6,273 bases of DNA, from positions 1 through 6,273 of the forward strand of contig JBDHIW010000146.1 in NCBI GenBank assembly GCA_039587215.1, in the 5' to 3' direction. A model generated the notes under the pieces. The model worked only from the letters and a program-made list of their open reading frames with translations, had not been told where the DNA came from and made no database searches. Below are positions 1-6,273 of the stretch, piece by piece. The DNA is from CAMYLY01 sp039587215 (GTDB lineage: Bacteria > Gemmatimonadota > Gemmatimonadetes > Gemmatimonadales > GWC2-71-9). Made by a program: the position numbers and the translations under genes. Position 1 is the stretch's first letter. Every line of letters begins with the position of its first letter.

Positions 1-1224
1 AAGAAGAGCCGGGCCAAGTACGCGTACGGCGGCGTCGCCATGGCGACGGTCGCCGTCTTTGCCGTGGCGTTCAGCAGCAGCAGCAGCGGCGTCCCGTCCG
101 TAGACGGCAACTCCATCTGGCAGGACGTCGTGGAGCGCGGCACCATGCTGCGCGAGGTCCGCGGCCCCGGCACGCTCGTGCCCGAGCAGATTCGGTGGGT
201 GCCGGCGGTGACGGCCGGGCGGATCGAGCAGAAATTCGTCCAGCCGGGTACCGAGGTCGATTCCGGCACGGTGCTCCTCGTTCTCACGAACCCCGACGTG
301 CAGCTGGAGATGCTCGAGGCGGAGCGGCAACTGGGCGCGGCGCGGGCGCAGCTCGTGAGCCTGCGGTCCTCGCTGGAGAATCAGCGCCTCACGCAGGAGG
401 GCATCGTCGCATCGGTGAAGGCGCAGCATCTGCAGGCGCAGCGCGATGCCGCCGCGTCGGAAGAGCTGCACGAGCGGAATCTCCTCTCCGAGTCGGAGGT
501 CGCGACGGCCCGCGAGCGCGCGGCCGAGCTGGCAACCCGGCTCACGGTCGAGGAGCGCCGGCTCGAGATCCAGCAACAGACGATCGAGCCGCAGCTGACG
601 GTGCAGCAGGAGCAGGTGACGCGCCTCGAGCGCATCGTCGCCTTCCACCACACGCGGATCCAGTCGATGCAGGTCGTGGCCGGCACGCGCGGCGTCCTGC
701 AGGACATGGAGCTCGAGGAGGGCCAGTGGGTGCTGCCCGGACAGACGCTCGCGCGCGTCGTACAGCCCGACCGGTTGAAAGCAGAACTGCGGATTCCACA
801 GCTGCAGGCGCGTGACGTCGCGCTGGGGCAGTCCGTGATGGTCGACATGCGGAGCGACACGATTCCCGGGCGGGTCGTGCGGATCGATCCCGCCGTGCAG
901 AACGGTGCGGTGACGGTCGACGTCGCGATCGACGGCGCCTTGCCGCCCGGTGCTCGTCCCGATCTGTCGGTGGATGGGCTCATCGAGATCGACCGGCTCG
1001 ACGACGTGCTGCACGTGGGTCGACCGGCGTACGGGCAGGCCAACAACACGACGACGCTGTTCCGGGTCGCGGCCGACGGGAAGTTTGCCGATCGCGTGCG
1101 CGTCCGCTTCGGCGCAGGGTCTGCCAACAGCATCCAGATCCTCGACGGACTGCGACAGGGTGACGCGATCATCCTGTCCGACATGACGCAGTGGGCGGAG
1201 TACGACCGCGTCCGCATTCGCTGA
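1..1224 (+). CDS. HlyD/MacA-like efflux periplasmic adaptor subunit (5'-partial)
   Basis: Membrane-anchored periplasmic adaptor that would link the inner-membrane ABC permease to an outer-membrane TolC-type channel. The reading frame is open to the left edge: 13 codons before the ATG at 40 encode a basic stretch (KKSRAKYAYGG) leading into a hydrophobic segment. The true start is therefore probably outside the window, and 407 residues are visible. Numbering from the ATG at 40, there is an N-terminal membrane anchor (to about 11), a serine-rich linker, and a first barrel/lipoyl half with VPAVTAGRIEQKFVQPGTEV (54-73). A long charged alpha-helical hairpin follows (about 86-205, tip near LLSESE 148-153), then the second lipoyl half (about 211-241). 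The beta-barrel and membrane-proximal parts include IPGRVVRIDPAVQNGAVTVD (275-294). The hairpin tip keeps Leu143 and Ser150 in the spacing of the TolC-contacting RLS motif, but the Arg position is Ala139. The family call is firm; the substrate is unknown. Confidence 0.93.
   Translation, partial: KKSRAKYAYGGVAMATVAVFAVAFSSSSSGVPSVDGNSIWQDVVERGTMLREVRGPGTLVPEQIRWVPAVTAGRIEQKFVQPGTEVDSGTVLLVLTNPDVQLEMLEAERQLGAARAQLVSLRSSLENQRLTQEGIVASVKAQHLQAQRDAAASEELHERNLLSESEVATARERAAELATRLTVEERRLEIQQQTIEPQLTVQQEQVTRLERIVAFHHTRIQSMQVVAGTRGVLQDMELEEGQWVLPGQTLARVVQPDRLKAELRIPQLQARDVALGQSVMVDMRSDTIPGRVVRIDPAVQNGAVTVDVAIDGALPPGARPDLSVDGLIEIDRLDDVLHVGRPAYGQANNTTTLFRVAADGKFADRVRVRFGAGSANSIQILDGLRQGDAIILSDMTQWAEYDRVRIR
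73..87 (+). repeat. (AGC)5 trinucleotide run encoding five serines
   Basis: Five consecutive AGC codons encode Ser-Ser-Ser-Ser-Ser directly after the N-terminal membrane segment of the adaptor, in the linker entering the periplasm. The run is in frame, so changes in copy number would alter linker length without a frameshift. Whether it varies cannot be judged from one sequence. Confidence 0.6.
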
Positions 1225-1245
1225 GCACCCACGCAACGATTTCCC

Positions 1246-1258
1246 CCCTCCAGGAGGG
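1246..1258 (+). promoter_or_regulatory. Shine-Dalgarno of the ABC ATPase gene, in a small hairpin
   Basis: AGGAGG at 1252-1257 lies 4 nt before the ATG at 1262 and is the strongest ribosome-binding site in the window, which supports that start codon. The preceding pyrimidine run can pair with it: CCCTC (1246-1250) is the exact complement of GAGGG (1254-1258), with a 3-nt CAG loop. The 5-bp GC-rich stem would cover most of the Shine-Dalgarno. The ribosome-binding site is clear; any role of the hairpin is inference. Confidence 0.7.
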
Positions 1259-1261
1259 CGC

Positions 1262-1996
<735 letters not shown>

Positions 1997-2000
1997 CGCG

Positions 2001-4427
2001 ATGACGACCGTCGTGCAGGATTTCCGGTACAGCATGCGGATGCTCGGCAAGAATCCGGGCGTCACGCTGATTGCCGTGGTGGCGTTGATGTTGGGTATCG
2101 GCCTCACCACGACCATGTTCTCGATCGTCTACGGGGCGCTGTTCCGCGGGCTGCCGTTCGAGCAGGCTGAACACATCATGCATCTCGAGCGCAACAACCT
2201 CGAGGACGACATCGAGAGCATGGAAGTCACGCTCCACGACTACCGTGATTGGCGCGAGCAGCAGTCGTCGTTCACGGACCTCGCCGGCTTCTGGCAGGGG
2301 ACGATCAACATCAGCGGCAACGAGGGGCGCCCGGAGCGGTACAACGGAGCGTTCATGGCGGGAGACCCCTTCGGGATCCTCCGCGTTGGCGCGCTCAAAG
2401 GGCGCACGCTGCAGCCCGGTGACGACGACCTCGCCGCGCCCATGGTGGCGGTGATCGGCTACGACGTCTGGCAGAACCGCTATGACGGTCGGGACGATGC
2501 GATCGGCTCGATCATCCGAGTCAACGGCGAGCCGACGGAGATCGTGGGCGTCATGCCGGAGGGCTTCGCGTTCCCAATGTCGGAAGAAGTGTGGGTGCCG
2601 ATGCGCGTGGACATCGACACGATCACCCGCGGTGAGGGCATGACGCTCGAGGTGTACGGACGCCTCAACGCGGGCGTGAGCGTCGACCAAGCCGCCGCGG
2701 AGTTCGCGACGATCGCCAATCGGCTGGCCATGGAGTACCCGGAGTCGAACGAGGGCGTCGGGGCAGTGATGAAGCCGTACACGGAGGAGTACATCGGGGA
2801 CGAAGTCTCCATGCTGCTCTTCACGATGTTGGCGGCCGTCTTCCTGGTCCTCCTGATCGCGTGCGCCAACGTCGCCAATCTGTTGCTGGCGCGTGCGGTG
2901 CAGCGCAGCAAGGAAGTGGCCGTTCGCTCGGCCCTGGGGGCGACCCGGGCCCGCGTCATCGGGCAGTTCCTGACCGAGACCTTCGCGGTGACGATCGTGG
3001 GCGCCGTTTTCGGGCTCGCGATTGCGTGGTTGGGGGTGCGGCTGTTCAACAACGCGATCGTGGATACGGATCCGCCGTTCTGGATCGACATTCGCATCGA
3101 TCTCGTCGCCATCGCGTTCGTGATGACGCTGGTAGTGATCGCCACGGTCCTGGCCGGCGTGTTCCCCGCGATCCGGGCGTCGGGTGCGGACATCAACGAG
3201 GTCCTGAAAGACGAATCACGCGGCTCGTCGAGCCTGCGGATCGGCAAGATGAGCAAGGCGCTCGTCACGGCCGAGATCGCACTGTCCTGCGGGCTCCTCG
3301 TGGCCGCGGGCTTGATGATCAAGAGCGTCGTGCAGCTGCGGACGATCGACTATGCGTTCCATGTGGACGTCGCGACGGCGCGCGTCGGGCTCTTTCCGGC
3401 CGACTACCCCGACCAGGAGCGCCGCGTCCAGTTCTTCGACGAGCTGACCGGCCGGCTGGCGGCGCAGCCCGGGGTTGCGGCCGCGGCACTCGGTACGGCA
3501 CTCCCCGGCTTGGGCAGCGGTGGCAATCGATTCGGGGTCGAGGGCCAGGTGTACGCCGAGGATTCGGACTATCCGCTCACGCGGTGGGCAGCGGTGACGC
3601 CCGGCTACTTCGAGACGTTCGGTCTCGCGGTGCGGGAGGGCGGCCGCGACTTCACCGTGCAGGACACCGAGGCCAATCTGCCCGTCGCCATCGTGAACGA
3701 GACGTTCGCGCAGAAGTTCTTCCCGGGCGAGAGCCCGATCGGTCGCCGCATTCGTGTCGGGGCGAGCGAGAGCGAGGAACCGTGGCGGACCATCGTGGGC
3801 GTGGCCCCGGACATGATGATGCAGGGTATCGGGAACAACGACACCGGCGAAGAGGGCATCTACGTGCCGGTGGCGCAGGAGGATCAGCGGTTCATGAGCA
3901 TCATCGTGCGGGGAGAGAACGCCTCCATGGCGCTGGCGCCCGTGATGCGGGACGTAGTGCTCGCGATCGATCCCGACCTGCCGCTGTACTGGGTGAACAC
4001 GCTGGACGAGCGGATCGCGGAAGCCACGTGGTTCTTCAACGTCTTCGGCGTGCTCTTCATGGTGTTCGGTGGCGCGGCGCTCTTCCTTGGGGCCGTCGGC
4101 CTCTACGGGGTCATGTCGTTTGCGGTGACGCAGCGTACGCAGGAGGTCGGGATTCGCATGGCGCTCGGGGCGAACCACACGGACGTGATCAAGTTGATCA
4201 TGAAGCAGGGGCTCTGGCAGCTCGGCATCGGTCTCACGGCCGGGTTGGGCATCGCCGCGCTCCTGTCCCGCGGCCTCGAGGTGGTGCTGTACGAGGTGGA
4301 GCCGTGGGATCCGATGCTGTTTGCCTTCGTGGCCATGATCTTGGCCGTGGCCGGACTCGCGGCGAGCTTCATTCCCGCACGTCGTGCGGCGGCGGTGGAT
4401 CCGGTCGTGGCGCTGCGCTACGAGTAG
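2001..4427 (+). CDS. ABC transporter permease, duplicated FtsX/MacB (ADOP) type
   Basis: Inner-membrane permease of 808 residues built from two MacB_PCD-plus-FtsX units in tandem, the architecture of the acidobacterial ADOP permeases. Unit one has the N-terminal DFRYSMRMLGKNPG stretch and first membrane helix (about 20-48), a periplasmic domain (about 50-268), and three helices at about 272-298, 325-348 and 366-390. Between its helices is the coupling region EVAVRSALGATRARVIGQFL (305-324), and after them PAIRASGADINEVLKDESRG (389-408). Unit two has a helix at about 418-440, a second periplasmic domain (to about 675), and three helices at about 680-709, 737-756 and 770-792. It carries QEVGIRMALGANHTDVIKLI (714-733) and ends in PARRAAAVDPVVALRYE. 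The ATG at 2001 was chosen over an in-frame ATG at 1890 because the extra 37 residues overlap the ATPase gene and look like shadow coding. GGGG at 1990-1993 is a weak ribosome-binding site, and the 4-nt gap suggests coupled translation. Confidence 0.94.
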   Translation: MTTVVQDFRYSMRMLGKNPGVTLIAVVALMLGIGLTTTMFSIVYGALFRGLPFEQAEHIMHLERNNLEDDIESMEVTLHDYRDWREQQSSFTDLAGFWQGTINISGNEGRPERYNGAFMAGDPFGILRVGALKGRTLQPGDDDLAAPMVAVIGYDVWQNRYDGRDDAIGSIIRVNGEPTEIVGVMPEGFAFPMSEEVWVPMRVDIDTITRGEGMTLEVYGRLNAGVSVDQAAAEFATIANRLAMEYPESNEGVGAVMKPYTEEYIGDEVSMLLFTMLAAVFLVLLIACANVANLLLARAVQRSKEVAVRSALGATRARVIGQFLTETFAVTIVGAVFGLAIAWLGVRLFNNAIVDTDPPFWIDIRIDLVAIAFVMTLVVIATVLAGVFPAIRASGADINEVLKDESRGSSSLRIGKMSKALVTAEIALSCGLLVAAGLMIKSVVQLRTIDYAFHVDVATARVGLFPADYPDQERRVQFFDELTGRLAAQPGVAAAALGTALPGLGSGGNRFGVEGQVYAEDSDYPLTRWAAVTPGYFETFGLAVREGGRDFTVQDTEANLPVAIVNETFAQKFFPGESPIGRRIRVGASESEEPWRTIVGVAPDMMMQGIGNNDTGEEGIYVPVAQEDQRFMSIIVRGENASMALAPVMRDVVLAIDPDLPLYWVNTLDERIAEATWFFNVFGVLFMVFGGAALFLGAVGLYGVMSFAVTQRTQEVGIRMALGANHTDVIKLIMKQGLWQLGIGLTAGLGIAALLSRGLEVVLYEVEPWDPMLFAFVAMILAVAGLAASFIPARRAAAVDPVVALRYE

Positions 4428-4447
4428 CTCCGGAGTCGGATGTCATC

Positions 4448-4481
4448 ACGCCCCGCATCGACGAGTGTCGGTGCGGGGCGT
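4448..4481. terminator. Long GC-rich hairpin between convergent genes, likely bidirectional terminator
   Basis: The left arm 4448-4462 (ACGCCCCGCATCGAC) pairs with the right arm 4467-4481 (GTCGGTGCGGGGCGT) across a 4-nt GAGT loop: 15 pairs including one G-T wobble. It lies 20 nt after the permease stop and 65 nt after the cyclase stop on the other strand, where an intrinsic terminator serving both transcripts would be expected. The uridine tract is very poor on both sides (TTCCGT on the + strand, TGATGACA on the - strand). Termination may therefore be inefficient, or the hairpin may mainly protect the 3' ends of the mRNAs. Confidence 0.72.
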
Positions 4482-4546
4482 TCCGTATGTGGGGCGTATG
4501 CCGATGTCGGGTGTGCGCGCGGAGGCGGCTCTCGGACGACGGCGCC

Positions 4547-5716
4547 TCAGTCGCCCGTCCGGTACTCCTCGACGCGATTGCGCCCGTTGGCCTTGGCCGC
4601 GTAGAGCGCCTCGTCGGCGGCGCTGAGCATCTCGTCGAGGGACGCGACGGTGTCCGTCCGCTCCACCAACCCCACGCTGCAGGTGAACCGGATCGTCGTG
4701 CCCTCGTGGTCGACCTCGATCTTCCGGACCGCGGCGCGGAGCCGTTCGGCCGCGATCACCGCCTCGCGCCGCGCGGTCTCGGGCAGCAGGACCGCGAATT
4801 CCTCACCACCCAACCGTCCCGGCGTGTCCGCCTGCCGCGCCACGGCGCGGAGCGCGTCTGCGACGGCACGGATCGCGGCATCGCCGGCCGCGTGCCCATG
4901 CGTATCGTTGATCTGCTTGAAGTGGTCGATGTCCATCATGAGGATCGACAGCGCGCGTTCATATCGAATCGACTGATCCACGGCCGCCTCGCCCGCCGCG
5001 ATGAACGCACGACGGTTGGCGAGGCCAGTGAGTTCGTCGGTGCGCGCCTGCTCGCGCATGTGGGCGTACGCCTCGCGGAGCTCGAACGACAGCTCGAACG
5101 TGCGTCGCAGGAAGAACGCGAGGATCTGCGTGCTGCGGAACAACGCCGTGACGTACAGGACGCCGCCGGCGGCCATGACGCGTGTCTCGAAGGTCCCAAA
5201 CACGGCCAGGCCGATCGTCGGGGGGAGCATCACGGCGAGTACGGCCACGAGGGAGGCGGTCGCGTGGGCGGAGTAGGCGGCGACGACCGCGCCCGTGACA
5301 CCGAGCAGGAAGAAGTACACGACCGCCTGGTGCAGCGGTGACTCCGCCGGCATGATGAGCCACCCGCCCAGGCCCCAGATGAGCGAGACCAAGCCCAGTG
5401 ACACGACGAAGCGGTGCTCCCACAGCTGCATCGTCATCGGCAGCGGGTCGGCGCGGCGATAGGCGTACGCGAGCGCGATGCGACCGAGGATCACGAGGGT
5501 GAGCACGGCCCACCACACGAGGAGGTGGAGATGGTCGGTCACGTCCCACAGCACCCAGCAGATGACGGCGGCCGCCAGGATGCCGATCAGCTGGGCTGGC
5601 GGACCCTGACGGTACAGGATACGGACCTTCTCGGCGCGCGTGTGCGACTCCGCGGAGTCGGCGAGCGACCACTTCAGCGCCCCCGAGAGGCGTTGCGTGA
5701 GGGAGCGGCGCGTCAT
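4547..5716 (-). CDS. Membrane diguanylate cyclase (six-helix N-terminal sensor region + GGDEF)
   Basis: Makes the second messenger cyclic di-GMP from two GTP at the cytoplasmic face of the inner membrane. The 389-residue protein has a basic N-terminus and then six hydrophobic helices (about 42-57, 63-84, 101-121, 129-149, 152-174, 180-201). A short helical linker (about 203-224) leads to a GGDEF domain from RTDELTGLANRR (225-236) to the end. Active-site features are present: metal ligand Asp262 in MDIDHFKQIND, Asn270 and Asp279, and the GGEEF loop (303-307). The product-inhibition site RxxD is intact as Arg294-Gln-Ala-Asp297, five residues before GGEEF. The membrane region looks like a sensor module, but I cannot assign it to a named family. 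The ATG at 5716 is the only plausible nearby start; its ribosome-binding site is weak (AGGG about 14 nt upstream). No EAL or HD-GYP phosphodiesterase domain is fused to it. It converges on the efflux cassette. Confidence 0.95.
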   Translation of the reverse strand: MTRRSLTQRLSGALKWSLADSAESHTRAEKVRILYRQGPPAQLIGILAAAVICWVLWDVTDHLHLLVWWAVLTLVILGRIALAYAYRRADPLPMTMQLWEHRFVVSLGLVSLIWGLGGWLIMPAESPLHQAVVYFFLLGVTGAVVAAYSAHATASLVAVLAVMLPPTIGLAVFGTFETRVMAAGGVLYVTALFRSTQILAFFLRRTFELSFELREAYAHMREQARTDELTGLANRRAFIAAGEAAVDQSIRYERALSILMMDIDHFKQINDTHGHAAGDAAIRAVADALRAVARQADTPGRLGGEEFAVLLPETARREAVIAAERLRAAVRKIEVDHEGTTIRFTCSVGLVERTDTVASLDEMLSAADEALYAAKANGRNRVEEYRTGD

Positions 5717-5879
5717 GGGCGTTGGAGGCGCCCTGCCGCCCGCGAGCCGACGTTCGGACGGCTGCGGCGTGACGGGTGACCGTGGTCGTATGGCGGCATG
5801 CGTTGTAGGAGCGAGAGGGCCGGGGTTGCCCGCATCAGCCTCGAGCCGGTGCGTGGGAGGCGGCGATCACCCCCGGCAA

Positions 5880-5900
5880 GGTACCGGTCGGTACCGGGTC
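5880..5900. repeat. Short tandem repeat with GGTACC palindromes (possible operator)
   Basis: GGTACCGGTC (5880-5889) is followed directly by GGTACCGGGTC (5890-5900), a tandem repeat with one inserted G. Each copy contains the palindrome GGTACC, and the two palindromes can also pair as a 6-bp stem with a GGTC loop. The element sits about 165 nt upstream of the cyclase start, so it could be a regulatory site. In a GC-rich spacer it could equally be chance. Confidence 0.35.
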
Positions 5901-5911
5901 GGGGGAGTAAC

Positions 5912-5940
5912 GGTCCAATCGGCGATGCGGCAGTCGGACC
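5912..5940 (-). terminator. Weak candidate terminator of the partial permease
   Basis: GGTCC (5912-5916) and GGACC (5936-5940) are exact inverted repeats. The stem extends by one A-T pair and one wobble to about 7 bp around a loop of about 15 nt. It lies about 36 nt past the permease stop in the direction of - strand transcription. No uridine tract follows and the loop is long, so this is a tentative call. Confidence 0.22.
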
Positions 5941-5976
5941 GCGCGATGCCGATGGCGTGGCCGTGTGCGCCCGGTA

Positions 5977-6273
5977 CTACTCGTAGCGCAGTGACTCGAC
6001 CGGATCGACCGCGGCGGCCCGGCGGGCGGGCAGGAACCCGGCGGCGAGCCCGAGCCCGACCAGGATCGAGACACAGAGGATCGCGATGGGCCAGGACAGC
6101 GCGGGGTGGGCGATGTACTGCATCGCCGGGTCGTCGGTCGCGAGCGCGTTCACGGCGGCCACGATCGTCGCCGAGACCCCCAAGCCGAGCGCGCCGCCGC
6201 CGAGCGAGATGAGCAGGGCCTCGAACACGAACTGGCTCATGATGTGGCTCTTCCGCGCGCCGACGGCGAGCTT
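5977..6273 (-). CDS. ABC transporter permease, MacB/FtsX type, C-terminal 98 residues (5'-partial)
   Basis: C-terminal end of an inner-membrane ABC permease. The frame stays open beyond the internal ATG at 6240 to the right edge (KLAVGARKSHI precedes it), so the gene starts outside the window. The visible part begins inside the conserved cytoplasmic coupling region of the FtsX domain (KLAVGARKSH, 1-10). Two hydrophobic segments follow (about 14-44 and 60-82), and the end is FLPARRAAAVDPVESLRYE, the classic MacB-family C-terminus. The KLAVGAR and DPVESLRYE details look more like a conventional single-unit MacB permease than the second half of an ADOP protein such as the one at 2001-4427. Only the full gene can settle that. 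It is transcribed toward the cyclase, 260 nt away, and probably belongs to a second transporter operon to the right. Confidence 0.9.
   Translation of the reverse strand, partial: KLAVGARKSHIMSQFVFEALLISLGGGALGLGVSATIVAAVNALATDDPAMQYIAHPALSWPIAILCVSILVGLGLAAGFLPARRAAAVDPVESLRYE

Larger units (their letters stand above)
5717..5976. other. Intergenic region between partial permease and diguanylate cyclase
   Basis: This 260-nt stretch lies between two - strand genes. It should contain the 3' end signals of the permease ending at 5977 and the promoter of the cyclase starting at 5716. On the - strand I see no convincing sigma-70 -35/-10 pair, and codons upstream of the cyclase ATG offer no alternative GTG or TTG start in the nearest 100 nt. 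The short frames on either strand lack ribosome-binding sites and family-like sequence, so I call no gene. Visible structure is limited to the GGTACC repeat at 5880-5900 and the weak inverted repeat at 5912-5940. Confidence 0.6.

Noticed and set aside
3216..4178. 320-codon antisense frame inside the permease gene
   Set aside because: The product is His/Arg/Asp-rich shadow coding opposite a clear permease, with no recognisable domain and no ribosome-binding site.
2861..5341. 826-codon + strand open frame spanning the permease and part of the cyclase
   Set aside because: Its translation is rich in Arg, Gly and Ala with no family resemblance, and it runs through two well-supported genes on opposite strands. 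It is a by-product of high GC.
4413..5991. Invertible segment or mobile element bounded by the 15-nt inverted match at the permease 3' ends
   Set aside because: The match is explained by the conserved LRYE-stop ending of MacB-family proteins. There is no transposase, recombinase or target duplication, and 15 nt is too short to argue for inversion.
5640..6212. 190-codon + strand frame across the 5717-5976 spacer
   Set aside because: It overlaps the 5' end of the cyclase and the 3' end of the partial permease, becomes an Arg-rich low-complexity tail, and has no family match.

Overview
The window is a GC-rich (by eye about two-thirds G+C), densely coding stretch of bacterial chromosome. It carries an almost complete three-gene efflux-type ABC transporter cassette on the + strand, a convergent membrane diguanylate cyclase on the - strand, and the 3' end of a further ABC permease on the - strand. 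The strongest taxonomic pointer is the roughly 800-residue duplicated permease of the ADOP type (named for acidobacteria). With the GC content and a Gram-negative periplasmic adaptor, this suggests Acidobacteriota, perhaps Vicinamibacteria-like, or less likely Gemmatimonadota. This is inference from protein style, not from a marker gene.

Positions 1-4427, + strand: a HlyD/MacA-like periplasmic adaptor (its N-terminus runs off the left edge), a MacB/LolD-like ABC ATPase, and a duplicated FtsX/MacB-type permease. Gaps are 37 nt between adaptor and ATPase and 4 nt between ATPase and permease, so the three probably form one operon. Together they would make an inner-membrane transporter that uses ATP to drive movement of the permease and, through the adaptor's coiled coil, engages an outer-membrane TolC-like channel. 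No outer-membrane factor is in the window and the substrate cannot be read from the sequence.

Positions 4428-4546: a short convergent intergenic region dominated by a long GC-rich hairpin (4448-4481) that could end transcription from both sides.

Positions 4547-5716, - strand: a 389-residue diguanylate cyclase with six predicted membrane helices followed by a GGDEF domain. It has an intact GGEEF active site and an intact RxxD inhibitory site.

Positions 5717-5976: 260 nt without a convincing gene. They must hold the 3' end signals of the upstream permease and the control region of the cyclase, and they contain a small GGTACC-based repeat. Positions 5977-6273, - strand: the last 98 residues of a second, conventional MacB/FtsX-type permease whose 5' part lies beyond the right edge.

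I do not see a new type of system here. The points most worth a second look are the pairing of an ADOP-type permease with its own adaptor and ATPase, the uncharacterised six-helix sensor region of the cyclase, the possible masking of the ATPase ribosome-binding site, and the shared hairpin between the convergent genes.
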